A stretch of DNA of 64,000 nt from Amphibalanus amphitrite (GCF_019059575.1 NW_024881564.1:620001-684000), one strand, 5' to 3'; counted from the first letter of the stretch, positions 13,391 to 37,239 are shown. Made by a program: numbers and translations. The notes: generated by a model from the letters alone, not told the origin.

Positions 13391-14398
13391 GATATCTTGG
13401 CTCGCTCCGCGTCGCTTTGGCAATCAAAGTATGAGGGAGAAAATTTGGGATCGATTGGTGTTCGTCCCGTGTTAATCGGACGTCTAGAAGCTTAGATATT
13501 CACGAAAAACTTGTTGAACTTGCAAAAGTACTTGGTACTTGCTTGGTACTTGCCAAAGTACTCGGTACTTGCCAAAGTACTTGGTACTTGCTTGGTATTT
13601 GCATAAGTACTCGGTATTTGCCAAAGTACTTGGTACTTGCTTGGTATTTGCATAAGTACTTGGTACTTGCTTGGTACTTGTAAAAGTACTTGGTACTTGC
13701 TTGGTACTTGCGAAAGTACTTGGTACTTGCACTCGCCCCCCCCCCCCCGTTCCCCCGACTCTACTCCCACACCTACCCCCTCGGGATAATTCCGGGTTCG
13801 TCGGGTAGGAAAACTTGCCACTCTACCCCCTCCCCCCCCACACACACACAGAGCCATTTGGTATCGATCGGTGTTTATCCCGTGTCAATCGGTCGTCAAT
13901 AAGCCGAGATATGCACGGCGAATTATTTCAATCGGCGTCGATCAGAATCTTCAGAACGGAGGGACCCACACTCATTTCTGGCCGTATCTCACTTTTCCGA
14001 GATGTACGTCAAACTACGTATTTAAAACTACATATTCTAAGGCCGAATCTTCAAACTGGGGGTACCTCAGACCGTGGGAACGACTCGGCTCAGCACTGCC
14101 GCACGCGCATTCAGCGGCGGGTTGTCGATTTTTCGAGTGTCGGCTGCCGATCTCCCGAGAGCCGGCCACCTGTCAGCCGCCGCTCGGCTCTGTGTTAAGC
14201 ATATGGGGACGGCGAATTTCTCCCGGAGGGAAGCACCTCGCTCACAAAAGCACGTGAATCAGCCGCATTCCTGTGTGGCGCGCAATGCTGAAGAGATATG
14301 TGTTTCCGCGGGTATCTCGCAGGCCCTAACAGGAAAAGCTCGCTGCAAAAACTGAGCGTTTCAAATAACGCCAAATCCTAGTCAAATGGATATTTAAA
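13391..14398. repeat. Array unit 12, class C chimera (B head)
   Basis: Class C unit with B head, closely resembling units 6 and 8. It ends in ATATTTAAA, after which the next unit starts abnormally. Confidence 0.85.
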
Positions 14399-15142
14399 CC
14401 AAAGTACTTGGTACTTGCTTGGTATTTCCATAAGTACTTGGTACTTGCTTGGTACTGCGAAAGTACTTGGTACTTGCACTCGCCCCCCGTTCCCCCGACT
14501 CTACTCCCACACCTACCCCCTCGGGATAATTCCGGGTTCGTCGGGTAGGAAAACTTGCCACTCTACTCCCCCCCCCCCCCACACACACACAGAGCCATTT
14601 GGTATCGATCGGTGTTTATCCCGTGTCAATCGGTCGTCAATAAGCCGAGATATGCACGGCGAATTATTTCAATCGGCGTCGATCAGAATCTTCAGAACGG
14701 AGGGACCCACACTCATTTCTGGCCGTATCTCACTTTTCCGAGATTTACGTCAAATTACGTATTTAAAACTACATATTCTACAGCCGAATCTTCAAACTGG
14801 GGGTACCTCAGACCGTGGGAACGACTCGGCTCAGCACTGCCGCACGCGCATTCAGCGGCGGCTTGTCGATTTTTCGAGTGTCGGCTGCCGATCTCCCGAG
14901 AGCCGGCCACCTGTCAGCCGCCGCTCGGCTCTGTGTTAAGCATATGGGGACGGCGAATTTCTCCCGGAGGGAAGCACCTCGCTCACAAAAGCACGTGAAT
15001 CAGCCGCATTCCTGTGAGGCGCGCAATGTTGAAGAGATATGTGTGCACGCAGCTATCTCGCAAGCCCTAAGAGAAAAAGCTCGCTGCAAAAACTCAGCGT
15101 TTCAAAAAACCCGCAATCCTACTCAAATGAATAACTAAACAA
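14399..15142. repeat. Array unit 13, class C, 5' truncated
   Basis: The head and most of the minisatellite are missing: ATATTTAAA runs straight into CCAAAGTACTTGGTACTTGC. The middle and tail are present, with tail changes (GTGTGCACGCAGCTATCTCG). It ends at AACTAAACAA, where class D begins. Confidence 0.83.
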
Positions 15143-16432
15143 GCGGCTGCGCCACTTGCTTTGCTGCGTGGTAGGAAAAAATTGCGGCACCAGCCAATTT
15201 GCTTTCGAATGGTGTTTGATTCATGTCGATGTGTCGTCTAGAAGCATAGATATGGACGGAAATGTGAAGAGAATTTAAAAAAGAACTGTTCTGAGGGCGT
15301 TGGTGGATGAAATTTGGGTGATACGGGGTCAAGACGGGTCAAAGGGGTCAGCCCCGGTCACTTTGGGTCAGGCCAGGTCACATAGGTCACCTCTCGTCCG
15401 CTGGGATCAGCCCGGGCCACTGTTCTGCTTTTGTCTCCACCACTACCCCTACCCCTACCACTACCCCTACCACTACCCCTACCCTACCACTACCCCTACC
15501 CCTACCCCTACCCCTGTCCCCTACCACTACCCCTACCACTACCCCTACCACTACCCCTACCACTACCCCTACCCCTACCACTACATCTACCCCTACCACT
15601 ACTACTACCCATACCACTACCCCTACCACTACCCCTACCACTACCCCTACCACTACCCTTACCACTACACTACCCCTACCACTACCCCTACCACTACCCC
15701 TACCCCTACTCCTACCAACACCGCTGGGTCATGTCAGGTCACAGAATAATTCGTGCCATTCCATTGCCCTTACTCGATTTTGTCGGAAATGGCGCTTTGT
15801 GGCAAATGTGGCGCATTGCGGCAAATGCGGCGCATCTGTACCTGTTGTTTGAACATGCATCTTGACACCAAATTACACCCATATCGGACTATATTTGACA
15901 AAACTGTGCGAGTTGCGGCGAAAATGACGCCCTGAGATAATTGTGGCGCATTGCGGCAAACGCGGTGCATTTGTAAACTCGTATCACAAACTGTTGCCAT
16001 TCAACGAAAATCTACACAATTTCTCGCCACTATTTATTCAAATTAAAACTTGCCCATCCGCCAATGCGAGGTACTCGCCGCCGATCGGCATGCATTTAGT
16101 CCCCAAAGTTTGTCGACCCCGGCTCTCAATGAAGATCTACGAACCGATCAAAATTTCATTGGCGTTCTTCCAGCGCGCCCCACGCGCGAACCGTGCACCC
16201 CAGCGAGTCGGAACCTAGAAAAGGCGCTGACCCGGTCTATCACCTATAAGGTGTGCAAATTTCAACCCCCTACGATATACCGTCTGCCCTGTAGGCGAGT
16301 GGAATTGAACCCACTACCCATCCAGGATGATGCGCCTGGATATATTGCAGACGGTGCGAACTGCAATATATTGGGGAGACCAAGTGCGGACAGACAGACA
16401 GATGGATCCTGTTCAAATAGTAGTATAGACAA
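15143..16432. repeat. Class D satellite unit
   Basis: Starts GCGGCTGCGCCACTTGC. It contains a block dense in GGTCA half-sites (15,325-15,415), a (CCCCTAC/CCACTAC)n tract (15,437-15,715), and about 700 bp ending with TGTTCAAATAG-TAGTATAGACAA. Its last kilobase is almost identical to 1-1,002. No supported gene. Confidence 0.87.
15437..15715. repeat. (CCCCTAC/CCACTAC)n microsatellite
   Basis: Same irregular heptamer mixture as at the left window edge, including the CTGTCCC and CATCTAC variants in the same order. Confidence 0.9.
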
Positions 16433-17682
16433 GCGGCTGCGCCACTTGCTTTGCTGCGTGGTAGGAGAAAATTGCGGCACCAGCCAATTTGCTTTCGAAT
16501 GGTGTTCGTTTCAAATCGATATGTTGGCTAGAAGCATATGTAGATATGGACGGAAATGTGAAGAGAAAAAAGAGCTGTTCTGGGGGCTTTGTTGGATGAA
16601 ATTTCGCTGATACGGGGTCAAGATGGGCCAAAGGGGTCAGCCCCGGTCACTTTAGGTCAGGCCAGGTCACATAGGTCGCCTCTCGTCCGATCGGATCAGC
16701 CCGGGCCACTGTTCTACTTTTGCCTCCACCACTACCCCTACCCCTACCCCTACCACTACTCCTACCTCTACCACTACCCCTACCACTACCCCTACCACTA
16801 CCCCTACTACTACCCCTACCCCTACCCCTACCACTACATCTACCACTACCACTACCACTACCCCTACCACTACCCCTACTACTACCCCTACTACTACCCC
16901 TACCCCTACCCCTACCACTACCCCTACCCCTACCCCTACCCCTACCCCTACCCCCCTACCAACACCGCCGGGTCATGTCAGGTCACAGAATAATTGGATC
17001 CAATCAGTACTTAAATATCAGACTTAAAGTGTTCCCAGCCCTGCCCCTATTCGTGCCATTCCATTACGCTTAATCGTATTTGTCGGAAATGGCGCTTTGT
17101 GGCATATGTGGCGCATTGCGACAAACGCGGCGCATCTGAACCTGTTGGCTGAGCATGTATCCTGGCAACAAATTGTACCCTTATCGGACCATATTTGACA
17201 AAACTGTGCGATTTGCGGCAAAAATGACGCCTTGTCACCAATGTGACGCATTGCGGCAAACACGGTGCATTTTTATACTTGGTCACCTTTCACGGTGCAT
17301 TTTTATAATCTATACATTATCTCGCCACTTTTCATTCAAATTAAAAACTTGCCCATCCGCCAATGCGAGGCACCCGCCACCGATCGGCATGCATTTAGTC
17401 CACAAAGTTTGTCGACCCCGGCTCTCAATGAAGATCTACGAACCGATCAAAATTTCATTGGCGTTCTTCCAGCGCGCCCCACGCGCGAACCGTGCACCCC
17501 AGCGAGCCGAAACCTAGAAAAGGCGCTGACCCGCTCTGTCACCTATAAGGTGTGCAACTTTCAACTTCCTACGACATACCGTCTGCCTTGTAGGCGAGGT
17601 TAATTGAACCCACTACACGATGTGCGGACACACAGACTCACAGACTCACAGACGGATTCTGTTGGAATAGTAAGTTAGACAA
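16433..17682. repeat. Class D satellite unit
   Basis: Second complete right-hand D unit: head, GGTCA-rich block, microsatellite (about 16,728-16,965), and a tail ending TAAGTTAGACAA. It differs from the preceding unit by scattered substitutions and small indels. Confidence 0.87.
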
Positions 17683-19066
17683 GCGGCTGCGCCACTTGCT
17701 TTGCTGCGTGGTAGAAAAATTGCGGCACCAGCCAATTTGCTTTCGAATGGTGTTTGATTCAAATCGATGTGTCGTCTAGAAGCATAGATATGGACGGAAA
17801 TGTGAAGAGAATTAAAAAAAAGAACTGTTCTGAGGGCTTTGTTGGATAAAATTTAGCTGATACGGGGTCAAGACGGGTCAAATGGGTCAGCCCCGGTCAC
17901 CTTGGGTCAGGCCAGGTCACATAGGTCACCTCTCGTCCGATGGGATCAGCCTGGGCCGCTGTTCTACCTTTGCCTCCACCACTACCCCTACCCCTACCCC
18001 TACCACTACCACTACCCCTACCACTACCCCTACCACTACCCCTACCCCTACCACTACCACTACCCCTACCCCTACCACTACCACTATATCTACCCCTACC
18101 TCTACCACTACTACTACCCATACTCCTACCCCTACCACTACCCCTACCACTACCCCTACTACTACCCCTACTACTACCCCTACCACTACCCCTACCCCTA
18201 CTACTACTCCTACCACTACCCCTACCCCTACTACTACTCCTACCACTACCACTACCCCTACTACTACTCCTACCACTACCCCTACCCCTACCCCTACCAC
18301 TACACTACCCCTACCACTACTCCTACCACTACCCTACCCCTACCAACACCGCTGGATCATGTCAGGTCACAGAATAATTGGATCCAATCAGTACTAAAAT
18401 ATCAGACTTAAAGTGTTCTCACTTCTCAGCCCTGCCCCTATTCGTGCCATTCCATTACCCTTAGTTGTATTTGTCGGAAATGGCGCTTTGTGACAAATGT
18501 GGCGCATTGCGGCAAACACAGCGCATTTTCAACCGGTAATTGAGCATGCATCTTTGCACTAAATTGCACCCATATCGGACCATGTTTGACAAAACTGTGC
18601 GATTTGCGGCAAAAATGACGCCTTGTGACCAATGTGACGCCTTGCGGCAAACTCGGTGCGTTTTTATACTTATATCACAAACTCTTCCCATCGAACGAAA
18701 ATTAACACATTTTTTCGCCACTTTTCATTCAAATTAATAACTTGCCGATCCGCCAATGCGAGGCACCCGCCACCGATCGGCATGCATTTAGTTCACAAAG
18801 TTTGTCGACCCCGGCTCTCAATGAAGATATACGAACCGATCAAAATTTCATTGGCGTTCTTCCGGCGCCCGCCACGCGCGAACCGTGCACCCCAGCGAGC
18901 CGAAACCTAGAAAAGGCGCTGACCCGCTCTGTCACCTAGAAGGTGTGCAAATTTCAACCCCCTACGATATACCGTCTGCCCTGTAGGCCGGCTAAATTGA
19001 GCCCACTACACGGCGTGGCGGACAAACAGACAGACAGATGGATCCTGTTCAAATAGTAGTATAGAT
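17683..19066. repeat. Class D satellite unit, last of the block
   Basis: Third right-hand D unit with the longest microsatellite (about 17,977-18,345). It ends at GTAGTATAGATATTAC without the GACAAG boundary, so the tandem block stops here and apparently single-copy DNA follows. Confidence 0.85.
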
Positions 19067-19659
19067 ATTACTTGGGCTTGTCCACTGCTTATTACTTTGA
19101 GCTGCACTATGCAAAAGATTCAAAGTTCTAGTGCTACTGTTTTATCATACTGACTGTTCAATGCCACCTAGAACACAAGCAATCAGCCAGGCATAAATAA
19201 AAATTTCACCAAGGATATGAAATGCAACAAAACTAAAACCATGTCCTCTTTAATGACCTCTTATACCCTAATGATAAACTCATATGACATATATATCCAT
19301 GCCCATGCTGGAAATATGTAGCATTATTGTAGTACGTCTATTTGTATTGTAATAACTGAAGTAGATAGGTATACTTGTTAATGAACATCAATGAGGCATG
19401 GAAAGGAAAATTGAGTGTGTGAAGCCATTTTACATTGCATATACCTAGCATTCCTTTTGAAGGGTGGAATGAATGCTCTAATGAATCTGATGAAAATGAT
19501 TATCCTGAACCCTAACGAGTACCTCAAGCCAATGCCTAATTATGCAGGATTCAATGATACACGAGAAGACTCACTGACTCTGACTCAGGGTTACTGTTCA
19601 TACTCTATTGGTAATTCTTTATCTATTTTTACTGCACACCAATGCCTTAATCCTACTGT
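19067..19659. other. Intergenic, no gene seen
   Basis: AT-rich DNA between the satellite block and the first SINE. Only short open frames (83 aa at 19,415-19,666 is the longest), with no recognisable domain. Confidence 0.6.
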
Positions 19660-20070
19660 TCTGTAACTCAGTTGGTAGAGCATAGGACCTGCTGAAGTAG
19701 TGACCGAGAGCCTGGGTTTGTTTGAGACGCTCCAGCACTAAATATTTGGCCCATGATGGGATGGTCTGCGCTTGGTGGAAGCAGCCGCAGCCAGTGAGGT
19801 TAGTAGAGTGGGACAGACTGTGCCCAGTTTTTAGGGTCACATTAATCTTTGACATATACATTCTTACATTACCCAAAATTGTACAATCAGATCATGGTAG
19901 ATGAGATGGTAGGAGTTGAAATCTGCGCTGCTTAGTGTGGGCTCCTGCACTGTCAATCCTTCCATTTAAAGTACCAGTAAAACTCACACCAAGCAGCTCG
20001 ACAGGAACGGACATAAAGGCCAAGCAGCTTATCTAAATTCTGTACTTCTGAGTAAGTAAGTAAGTAAGTT
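19660..20070 (+). mobile_element. tRNA-derived SINE-like element
   Basis: The head TAACTCAGTTGGTAGAGCAT matches a pol III A box and the 5' part of a tRNA. A B-box-like region is only weakly preserved about 45 bp downstream. The element ends in a short (TAAG)5 tract at about 20,052-20,070, typical of a SINE tail. The head does not fold as a functional tRNA. Ends are approximate. Confidence 0.6.
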
Positions 20071-21559
20071 AAAACTGACTGACATTGCAATCAGGGGCCA
20101 TGGGGAGGTGTCTTGATTTGAGCTAAAGGAATTTTATAAAAATATAAAATATAACATAAACATAATATTTAACATAACATTTATTTAAAATGCAACTTCC
20201 TATGCTGATCGACTGCCACCTATAACAGTTTTAAATTCAACACTATTCCTATAGTATTTATCACCTCAATGCCAATCCGGGACTTAAATTCAGGAACCAC
20301 CAATATTTTGAGAAATGAGATTATCAATGTAAGCTATCTCAGTATATCAGTAGCACCAGGTCACTGCAAATAAATAAACGGCCCCACCAATTGATCCCGA
20401 CGGCAAAAGTTTTAGTGTTTATTTTGATAGTCGATCGTGTTCTTTCCTATTTTAGGAGCTATCCCACAAATCAAACGTTTGAAGACGCGTCTGTGAACGC
20501 AAAATATTGATGGGTAGAACAAAAATAAATTTTATTGACAGAAACCACGCAGCTGTTACAAACTAACTTATCAGCAGAAAGCAGCAGATGATACCATTTG
20601 AAACTCAGCTAATAATACATCATAAGTTTTAGAGCAAAAAGCAATATTTTGATTTTCAGTATTTCGATAAACGCATTTTGTTAGCTATTGAGGCAGACGA
20701 ACACCAAATTTATAAAAGTTGAAGCCATGTTCATTGAATGAAATGGAATGAAGGACATATTTCTTTGAAGTATTTGCTCAAGCAAATGTGATTCACTGTT
20801 TTTTATGACGTCATTAGCTATTACGTTTTTATAAATCTACTTCATAATTTTGGATATCACTTGCCACGTACACCAATACGCATTCATAATAAACTGTGTA
20901 TATAACGGTGCTGAAAATTGAAATATTGACTTCGGTCGGTCTCGCTTTTCATGGAATTTTCGAGTTTGTACCGTACCAAGTTTCAGCTGTATCTTTGATG
21001 GGATACGTTGCCAATCTCTTATCAAAACTTCAATAAGAGTGTGCTCTTCAAGCCAAAGAAGCCATCGTTTTATTCGTTCTTTTTGCACTGACAGGCGACA
21101 GCACGCTTGTGCGCTGTTCACAAATGTTAGTACCCATTTTCTGTCTTTTAACAATCTCAAACATGTCGCATGGTTGATTTTAGCCCCTCTCACTATGCTA
21201 TGGTGTCTCTTAGATAGGTAGGTACCTACCTAGGTATCTGATGCGTGCTGTTTGGTAAAACTCCAATAGTCCGTTTTACAGTGCTGTTACACTTTTTCAG
21301 GAATGGCAGTGCTGACTCATTACAATTTAAATTTTAAATGCATAACAGACCATAGGTAGCTTCCAAAGCAAGGGTAGACCATCCCTTTGTTGCAATTCAG
21401 TGTGTTTCTCCCTGATATCATTCCTCCCACATCAGAATGGAAAACATCCATACACTACGCCGGATGTCTGTGAGACCCACTTGCGCTGAAATTTGGTGCA
21501 TTCGATTTTTCGCTGAAATGTCAGCATGATTTGGGCTGAAAATTGGGTGCCAAAAATTT
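20071..21559. other. Intergenic, no supported gene
   Basis: AT-rich. A 118-residue minus-strand frame at 20,837-21,193 has no family signature that I recognise and no splice or start context to support it. A TAGGTAGGTACCTACCTAGG palindrome lies near 21,216. Confidence 0.5.
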
Positions 21560-22175
21560 GGGTCAAAACTAATCCACTTTCACATAAAGCGCATGTGCAC
21601 ATCTGCCGATCAAACCTATATCAACTGAGACAGAGCATTCTCTCATGATTAAGTGTCTGAAAAAGTGTATTATTTCCACGGAAACGGCAATACATTGCTT
21701 AGAGCACTGTGGCGTCGCCATCAAACAAGGCTGGAGGCGAAAGTTCCGGGGCCAAGAAAATCCCGGAGCCCCGGAGCCAGCGAGGGCCGGACAGCGGAGT
21801 AGTACGTGCTCAGTCACATCAGCATCTTCTCGGCACATGGCGCAGAGTGCCGTGGGGCACCGCTTGCTGGGCACTGCTGGCACGCCGCGGAGTGGAGACA
21901 AAGCGAGCGCCCGAGTGGCCCGCCCTCATGTGGTGCACCGAAACGGCGTCCTCTCGCTCCTCTCCGGGGATAGGGAGCGGCGGCGTGCTCCCGAGGAAAG
22001 GCCTGAATACTGAATAGTGACTCGGACCAGTGTCCAGTTGTCGCGCCATTGATGCGGGGCCGCACAATGAACCGCCCTGGTCAGCGAGCGGGCGTTTGAG
22101 GGCAGGGCGCGCGGTTGTTTCGCCAAGTCGTCCGCGCTCTCATTCCCGTAGAAGGAGGTCATATTGCTCATCATT
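21560..22175 (-). mobile_element. Decayed non-LTR retrotransposon, ORF2 C-terminus
   Basis: Reading from 22,174 downward, the minus strand encodes GNESADDLAKQ, which matches the last conserved block of a retroelement RNase H domain. After a frame change, 21,901-21,569 encodes CAMCREDADVTEHVLLRCP, the C-terminal Cys/His motif of many jockey/R1-type ORF2 proteins. The reading frame is broken between the two blocks and no reverse transcriptase is visible upstream, so this is a 5'-truncated, inactive copy. Family assignment within the non-LTR elements is uncertain. Confidence 0.7.
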
Positions 22176-22426
22176 CGATCCAGCAGATGTTTTTTTTTTG
22201 CACTGACCTGTGCAGGTCATTCAGCTTTCACTGACCTGACCTGACCTAAAAATGCGTTTATTTTTACCAGATTCGGTTTGAACTAATGGTTAGGTATGCC
22301 AGCTTTCAGCTCTCTATCGCTAACGCATTCCAACCGATCGCGACAAAATCGTCAGAGGGTGACTCTTCCCGGCTGGCTAGGGATGAATGCCTTTTTTTCC
22401 AAAATTGAAACGTAAATCAAAATCAG

Positions 22427-22674
22427 AGGGCTGTTCACGGGCCCTGTGTGCGGTCGGACCGCACACAGCCTCCAAGCTCCGCCCACTGCGTCCCTACGTC
22501 AGCCTTCCGTCACCGCACACAGCGATCGCTGTGGCCGGTCGGGACTGGCCACAGCGGACCGTCCACCGCACGCAGCCGTGACGTCAGAACCGCCTACCCA
22601 TCCCCTACCCCTACGCCTGCTGGACGCACCGCACACAGCGCACGCAGCAGTGTGCGGTGCCCGTGAACACCCCT
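22427..22674. mobile_element. Palindromic MITE with 3-bp target duplication
   Basis: Ends are inverted: AGGGCTGTTCACGGGC at the left and the complement of AGGGGTGTTCACGGGC at the right, flanked by CAG on both sides (22,424-22,426 and 22,675-22,677). Inside are further inverted pieces, for example GCTGTGGCC...GGCCACAGC. A 3-bp duplication fits PIF/Harbinger-like elements, but CAG is not their usual TWA target, so the superfamily is open. Confidence 0.7.
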
Positions 22675-22677
22675 CAG

Positions 22678-23942
22678 ATAAAATTAACGCTACCTACACT
22701 TACAGGAATATTTACTTAAACTTTGTATTGTTTTACAAAGTAGCATTTTAATGTTCTTAGAATCGCTGCTGTTAAAAAAGCAAAGTTCATATTGTAATTG
22801 GAGGCATTCACGTAACTATCAGGACGCTCAAAATACCATCCATCCATCCTGCGTCCTGAAGCTGGTCTTATCCGAGTAAATACGACGGGGTGCGGTTATC
22901 CACGTGCCCCCCCCCCCCCCCACACACACACACACTATTCTGCTCAACAGCAGGGAGTGGTTTCTGGTTGGCGGCTCCACTGAAGCCTGGGAATAGTGCG
23001 ACTTTTGTCCGGCCAGCTGTGCCACCTCTCCTGTTCTTTTCCTATGTTTGTTGTTTAGTGTACGGATAATCCGCAAAAGCCGTGTTGGGAGATTTTGTGA
23101 CTCAGTATCTGGATTTACAGGCGTTCCTTTGGTGTGACTGATATTCCAGGAAATGTGGACGATGCTGTTTTGTTGTTTGTTGTGTGACAGAGTTGAAATG
23201 CTATAACTTGATAGACTATGGTGCATATAACGCTTTCGATTGTATGTTTGCATGTCCATTTCAAAGTAAATGGTAGGTATAGCTAATGCTCAGTAACATC
23301 AATCAAGGTTTGCCAGCAATGCCGCGTTTTCGGTTATTTTCAAAGCTTCTACAGGCATGAATCGCAATTTATTTAATAACTTCCCTACAGACATCTCGAG
23401 AAACCGATCTTTGCTCTGCCCTCTGCATGAGTTGTTATGCGCTAAGTGACGGTGAAAATCGTGCATGCTGACTGACAGTCACTCAAAACTGTCCCAGCAG
23501 GCGAACATGGGCTGTTTTAAATCCTTCCTATTCATTTCGTTTAAGATATTTCGCTAACATACCTAAGCAGATTTAATGCACATGAATTTCTTTTTCAATG
23601 CATTCAGACTTGTTCGTTATGATAGCTGCATAAAGTGACATTCAGGTTTAAGCATCGATATGTTCGTACAAAATAACCTTTTCCCGTTTATTTGATGTGC
23701 AGCAAATCCTTTGACAAAGCAAGCTATTCTAATGAATGTATTGTGTTCCTGATTTACATTTTATTTCGGCACAGTTTGCATCTATTTTATGCATGGCTGC
23801 TCGCACTGACCTTTTTGCATTCATCCCCATTCAGAAAAAAGATATTTCTGTTATCTTCACGCACTATCATCGAATCTATCTAAACAAGCTCTGGCACCGA
23901 CACAGCCATTGACGACACTCTCGCTGGCAGTGGGTGAGCACT
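22678..23942. other. Upstream region of the transporter gene
   Basis: Contains a C14 run followed by (CA)8 at 22,907-22,935; otherwise unremarkable. The promoter and 5' UTR of the downstream gene should lie here or nearby, but I cannot identify a TATA box, initiator or non-coding exon with confidence. Confidence 0.45.
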
Positions 23943-35538
<11,596 letters not shown>

Positions 35539-37239
35539 GAGGTAGCTGTCTCATCGCTGGCGGGTGCTGCGGGGTAGTTTTGTACATCTAGACTTTTTGA
35601 TGACCAGGGTATCCGGACCGTTGAGATCTTACTTGTAGAGATGCCTATTTAATGTATAAAAACGTTTTGTGGCGCGGCGTTTCATTCGAAGTCTTCGGGT
35701 CTTTTCAGAGAGCTTTGTGCTTGTGATCAATTTCAACAGCATACTTCTTAGAAGAAAAGCGAGGAAAATGAGATATCTCTTGGCAATTTTCATTACTGAC
35801 GAAAAATATCCTAGCACCCGCGCACTATTTGGTTATTAATATTTAAAAAATGTAAATTAGATGTAAAAAATGTATTGAGGCCGAGAACAAACAACTATAA
35901 TAGACACGATATTTTTACATGCCCCTGACTTGAAACCGTCTAAACAAATGCCACTAATTGAAGCCTTTTTGCGTCTTTATATATAAGATCTCAGTGAGCT
36001 GGACTTGTTCGGTTTGACGTGCCTTCTTTTCGAACGTTTGGTAAACTATTTAGGTAAATTGCGGTCGGTAATATCAGCATGTGATAGATCAGGGAAAGCT
36101 CAGTAATTGAGCACCGATACCATTCCAAAAATTGCCGATTTATATTGGCATGGCGACACAGCACAGGATGAGGCTGTCCATTTTTCACAACGTTTCGGAT
36201 TTGGGTCTTTAATTTCCCATTCACTGCGTTATAAAGATTCTGAGTGTCTTTAGGACTGTGTGGTGGGTGGCCAGGTGGTCCGGGGGCTGCGTACCGTATT
36301 TACTGGCGGGTTGTGGGGTTCGGTCAGCATCTCAGTCTGGCCAGTGTGGGTAGCGCGGCGCTGGGTCGTCGTCTAGATCAAATGTGTCGCCGAGAGAGCG
36401 TCTGGTGGCACTGGCTGTGTCATCGAGCCAGTAAAGATGCAAAATGACGCAGCTTCTGGTGTTCCCCACTCTACATGTGGAGAGCCACGTCACTTTGCGT
36501 CCAGTATCTATTCTTTATCTGGTACTAACGAGAATGGTTCGAGTCAATGCGTATATACTCGTGTAACCAAGAAAATGTGTTATGATTTTTTGGATTTTGG
36601 ATTTTCCTTGGAAATGATAATTTAGGTATGGGGCCACTCATCGGAATACAGATCACGTAAATACGCATTACAAATGGATTTTCTATTGCGTCTAGCATTG
36701 CCATCAGTAATGCCCATTTCTGTTGACTTGTTAGCTCCGGTGTGTGAACCGTTCTTATTGTAGACAAAGACTTACAGTTTCTACTCGTGTGCTTTTTGCG
36801 TTTAAAATTATATTTCCCTTGGCTACGTCGTTTCAGCTGTTTTGTCCTTTCTAGCCTTGTTTAAGTTTGTTCGGGACTATGGCTTTGGGTATGAGAGGAT
36901 GGGTCGGTCAAAAGCTCAAAACTGTTCAGCACGTCAGCGTGCCACCAGTTCCTTTGTTTTGCTTTCAGCTCGTTTTGGTTCATTGTTATCGATTGTTATT
37001 GTCACAGTGGGTGGCAGTGTGAATTGGTGTTGGTGATTGTTCGAGGCCAGCTTTTGTAATGAGAGGCTTCGTATTGCGAATTATAGAGGTCCCTTTTTAG
37101 TGCCTGTTTTATCGTATAACTTAATTGAATGTAAATTAATGTTGTTTTGTCGACAATACATATCGTCATATTTATTATTCACCCTCATAACGAGTAGCTG
37201 TAAGTAAACTTGTTTTAGGATGATTGACAGAGTGGTTTA

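Larger units (their letters stand above)
1808..15142. repeat. Composite A/B/C satellite array, 13 units
   Basis: Thirteen head-to-tail units share the start GATATCTTGGCTCGCT (starts at 1808, 2605, 3370, 4135, 5437, 6741, 7749, 8758, 9766, 11070, 12374, 13391; the last unit, from 14,399, has lost its head). Unit order is A A A B B C C C B B C C C'. All share the tail GAAGAGATATGTGT/CTG ... CAAATGGATAxTTAAACAA, and heads come in two variants. Unit lengths cluster near 765-797, 1,302-1,304 and 1,007-1,017 bp. Open frames such as the repeated KYQVLxQVPS peptide come from the minisatellite and are not genes. Confidence 0.92.

Noticed and set aside
1693-14600. Many 60-208 aa frames in the array (for example repeated KYQVLxQVPS peptides on the minus strand and proline-rich frames in class B units)
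   Set aside because: They arise from the AAAGTACTTGGTACTTGC minisatellite and from GC-rich repeat sequence, occur in overlapping frames on both strands, and break at unit junctions. No domain is present.
1-18345. (CCCCTAC)n tracts as telomeric DNA
   Set aside because: The unit is not TTAGG or TTAGGG, is mixed with CCACTAC, and lies inside repeated units far from any array end of telomere type.
15300-18411. Pro-Tyr-His, Pro-Thr and Leu-Pro repeat frames in the (CCCCTAC/CCACTAC)n tracts
   Set aside because: These are pure microsatellite translations present in all frames at once.
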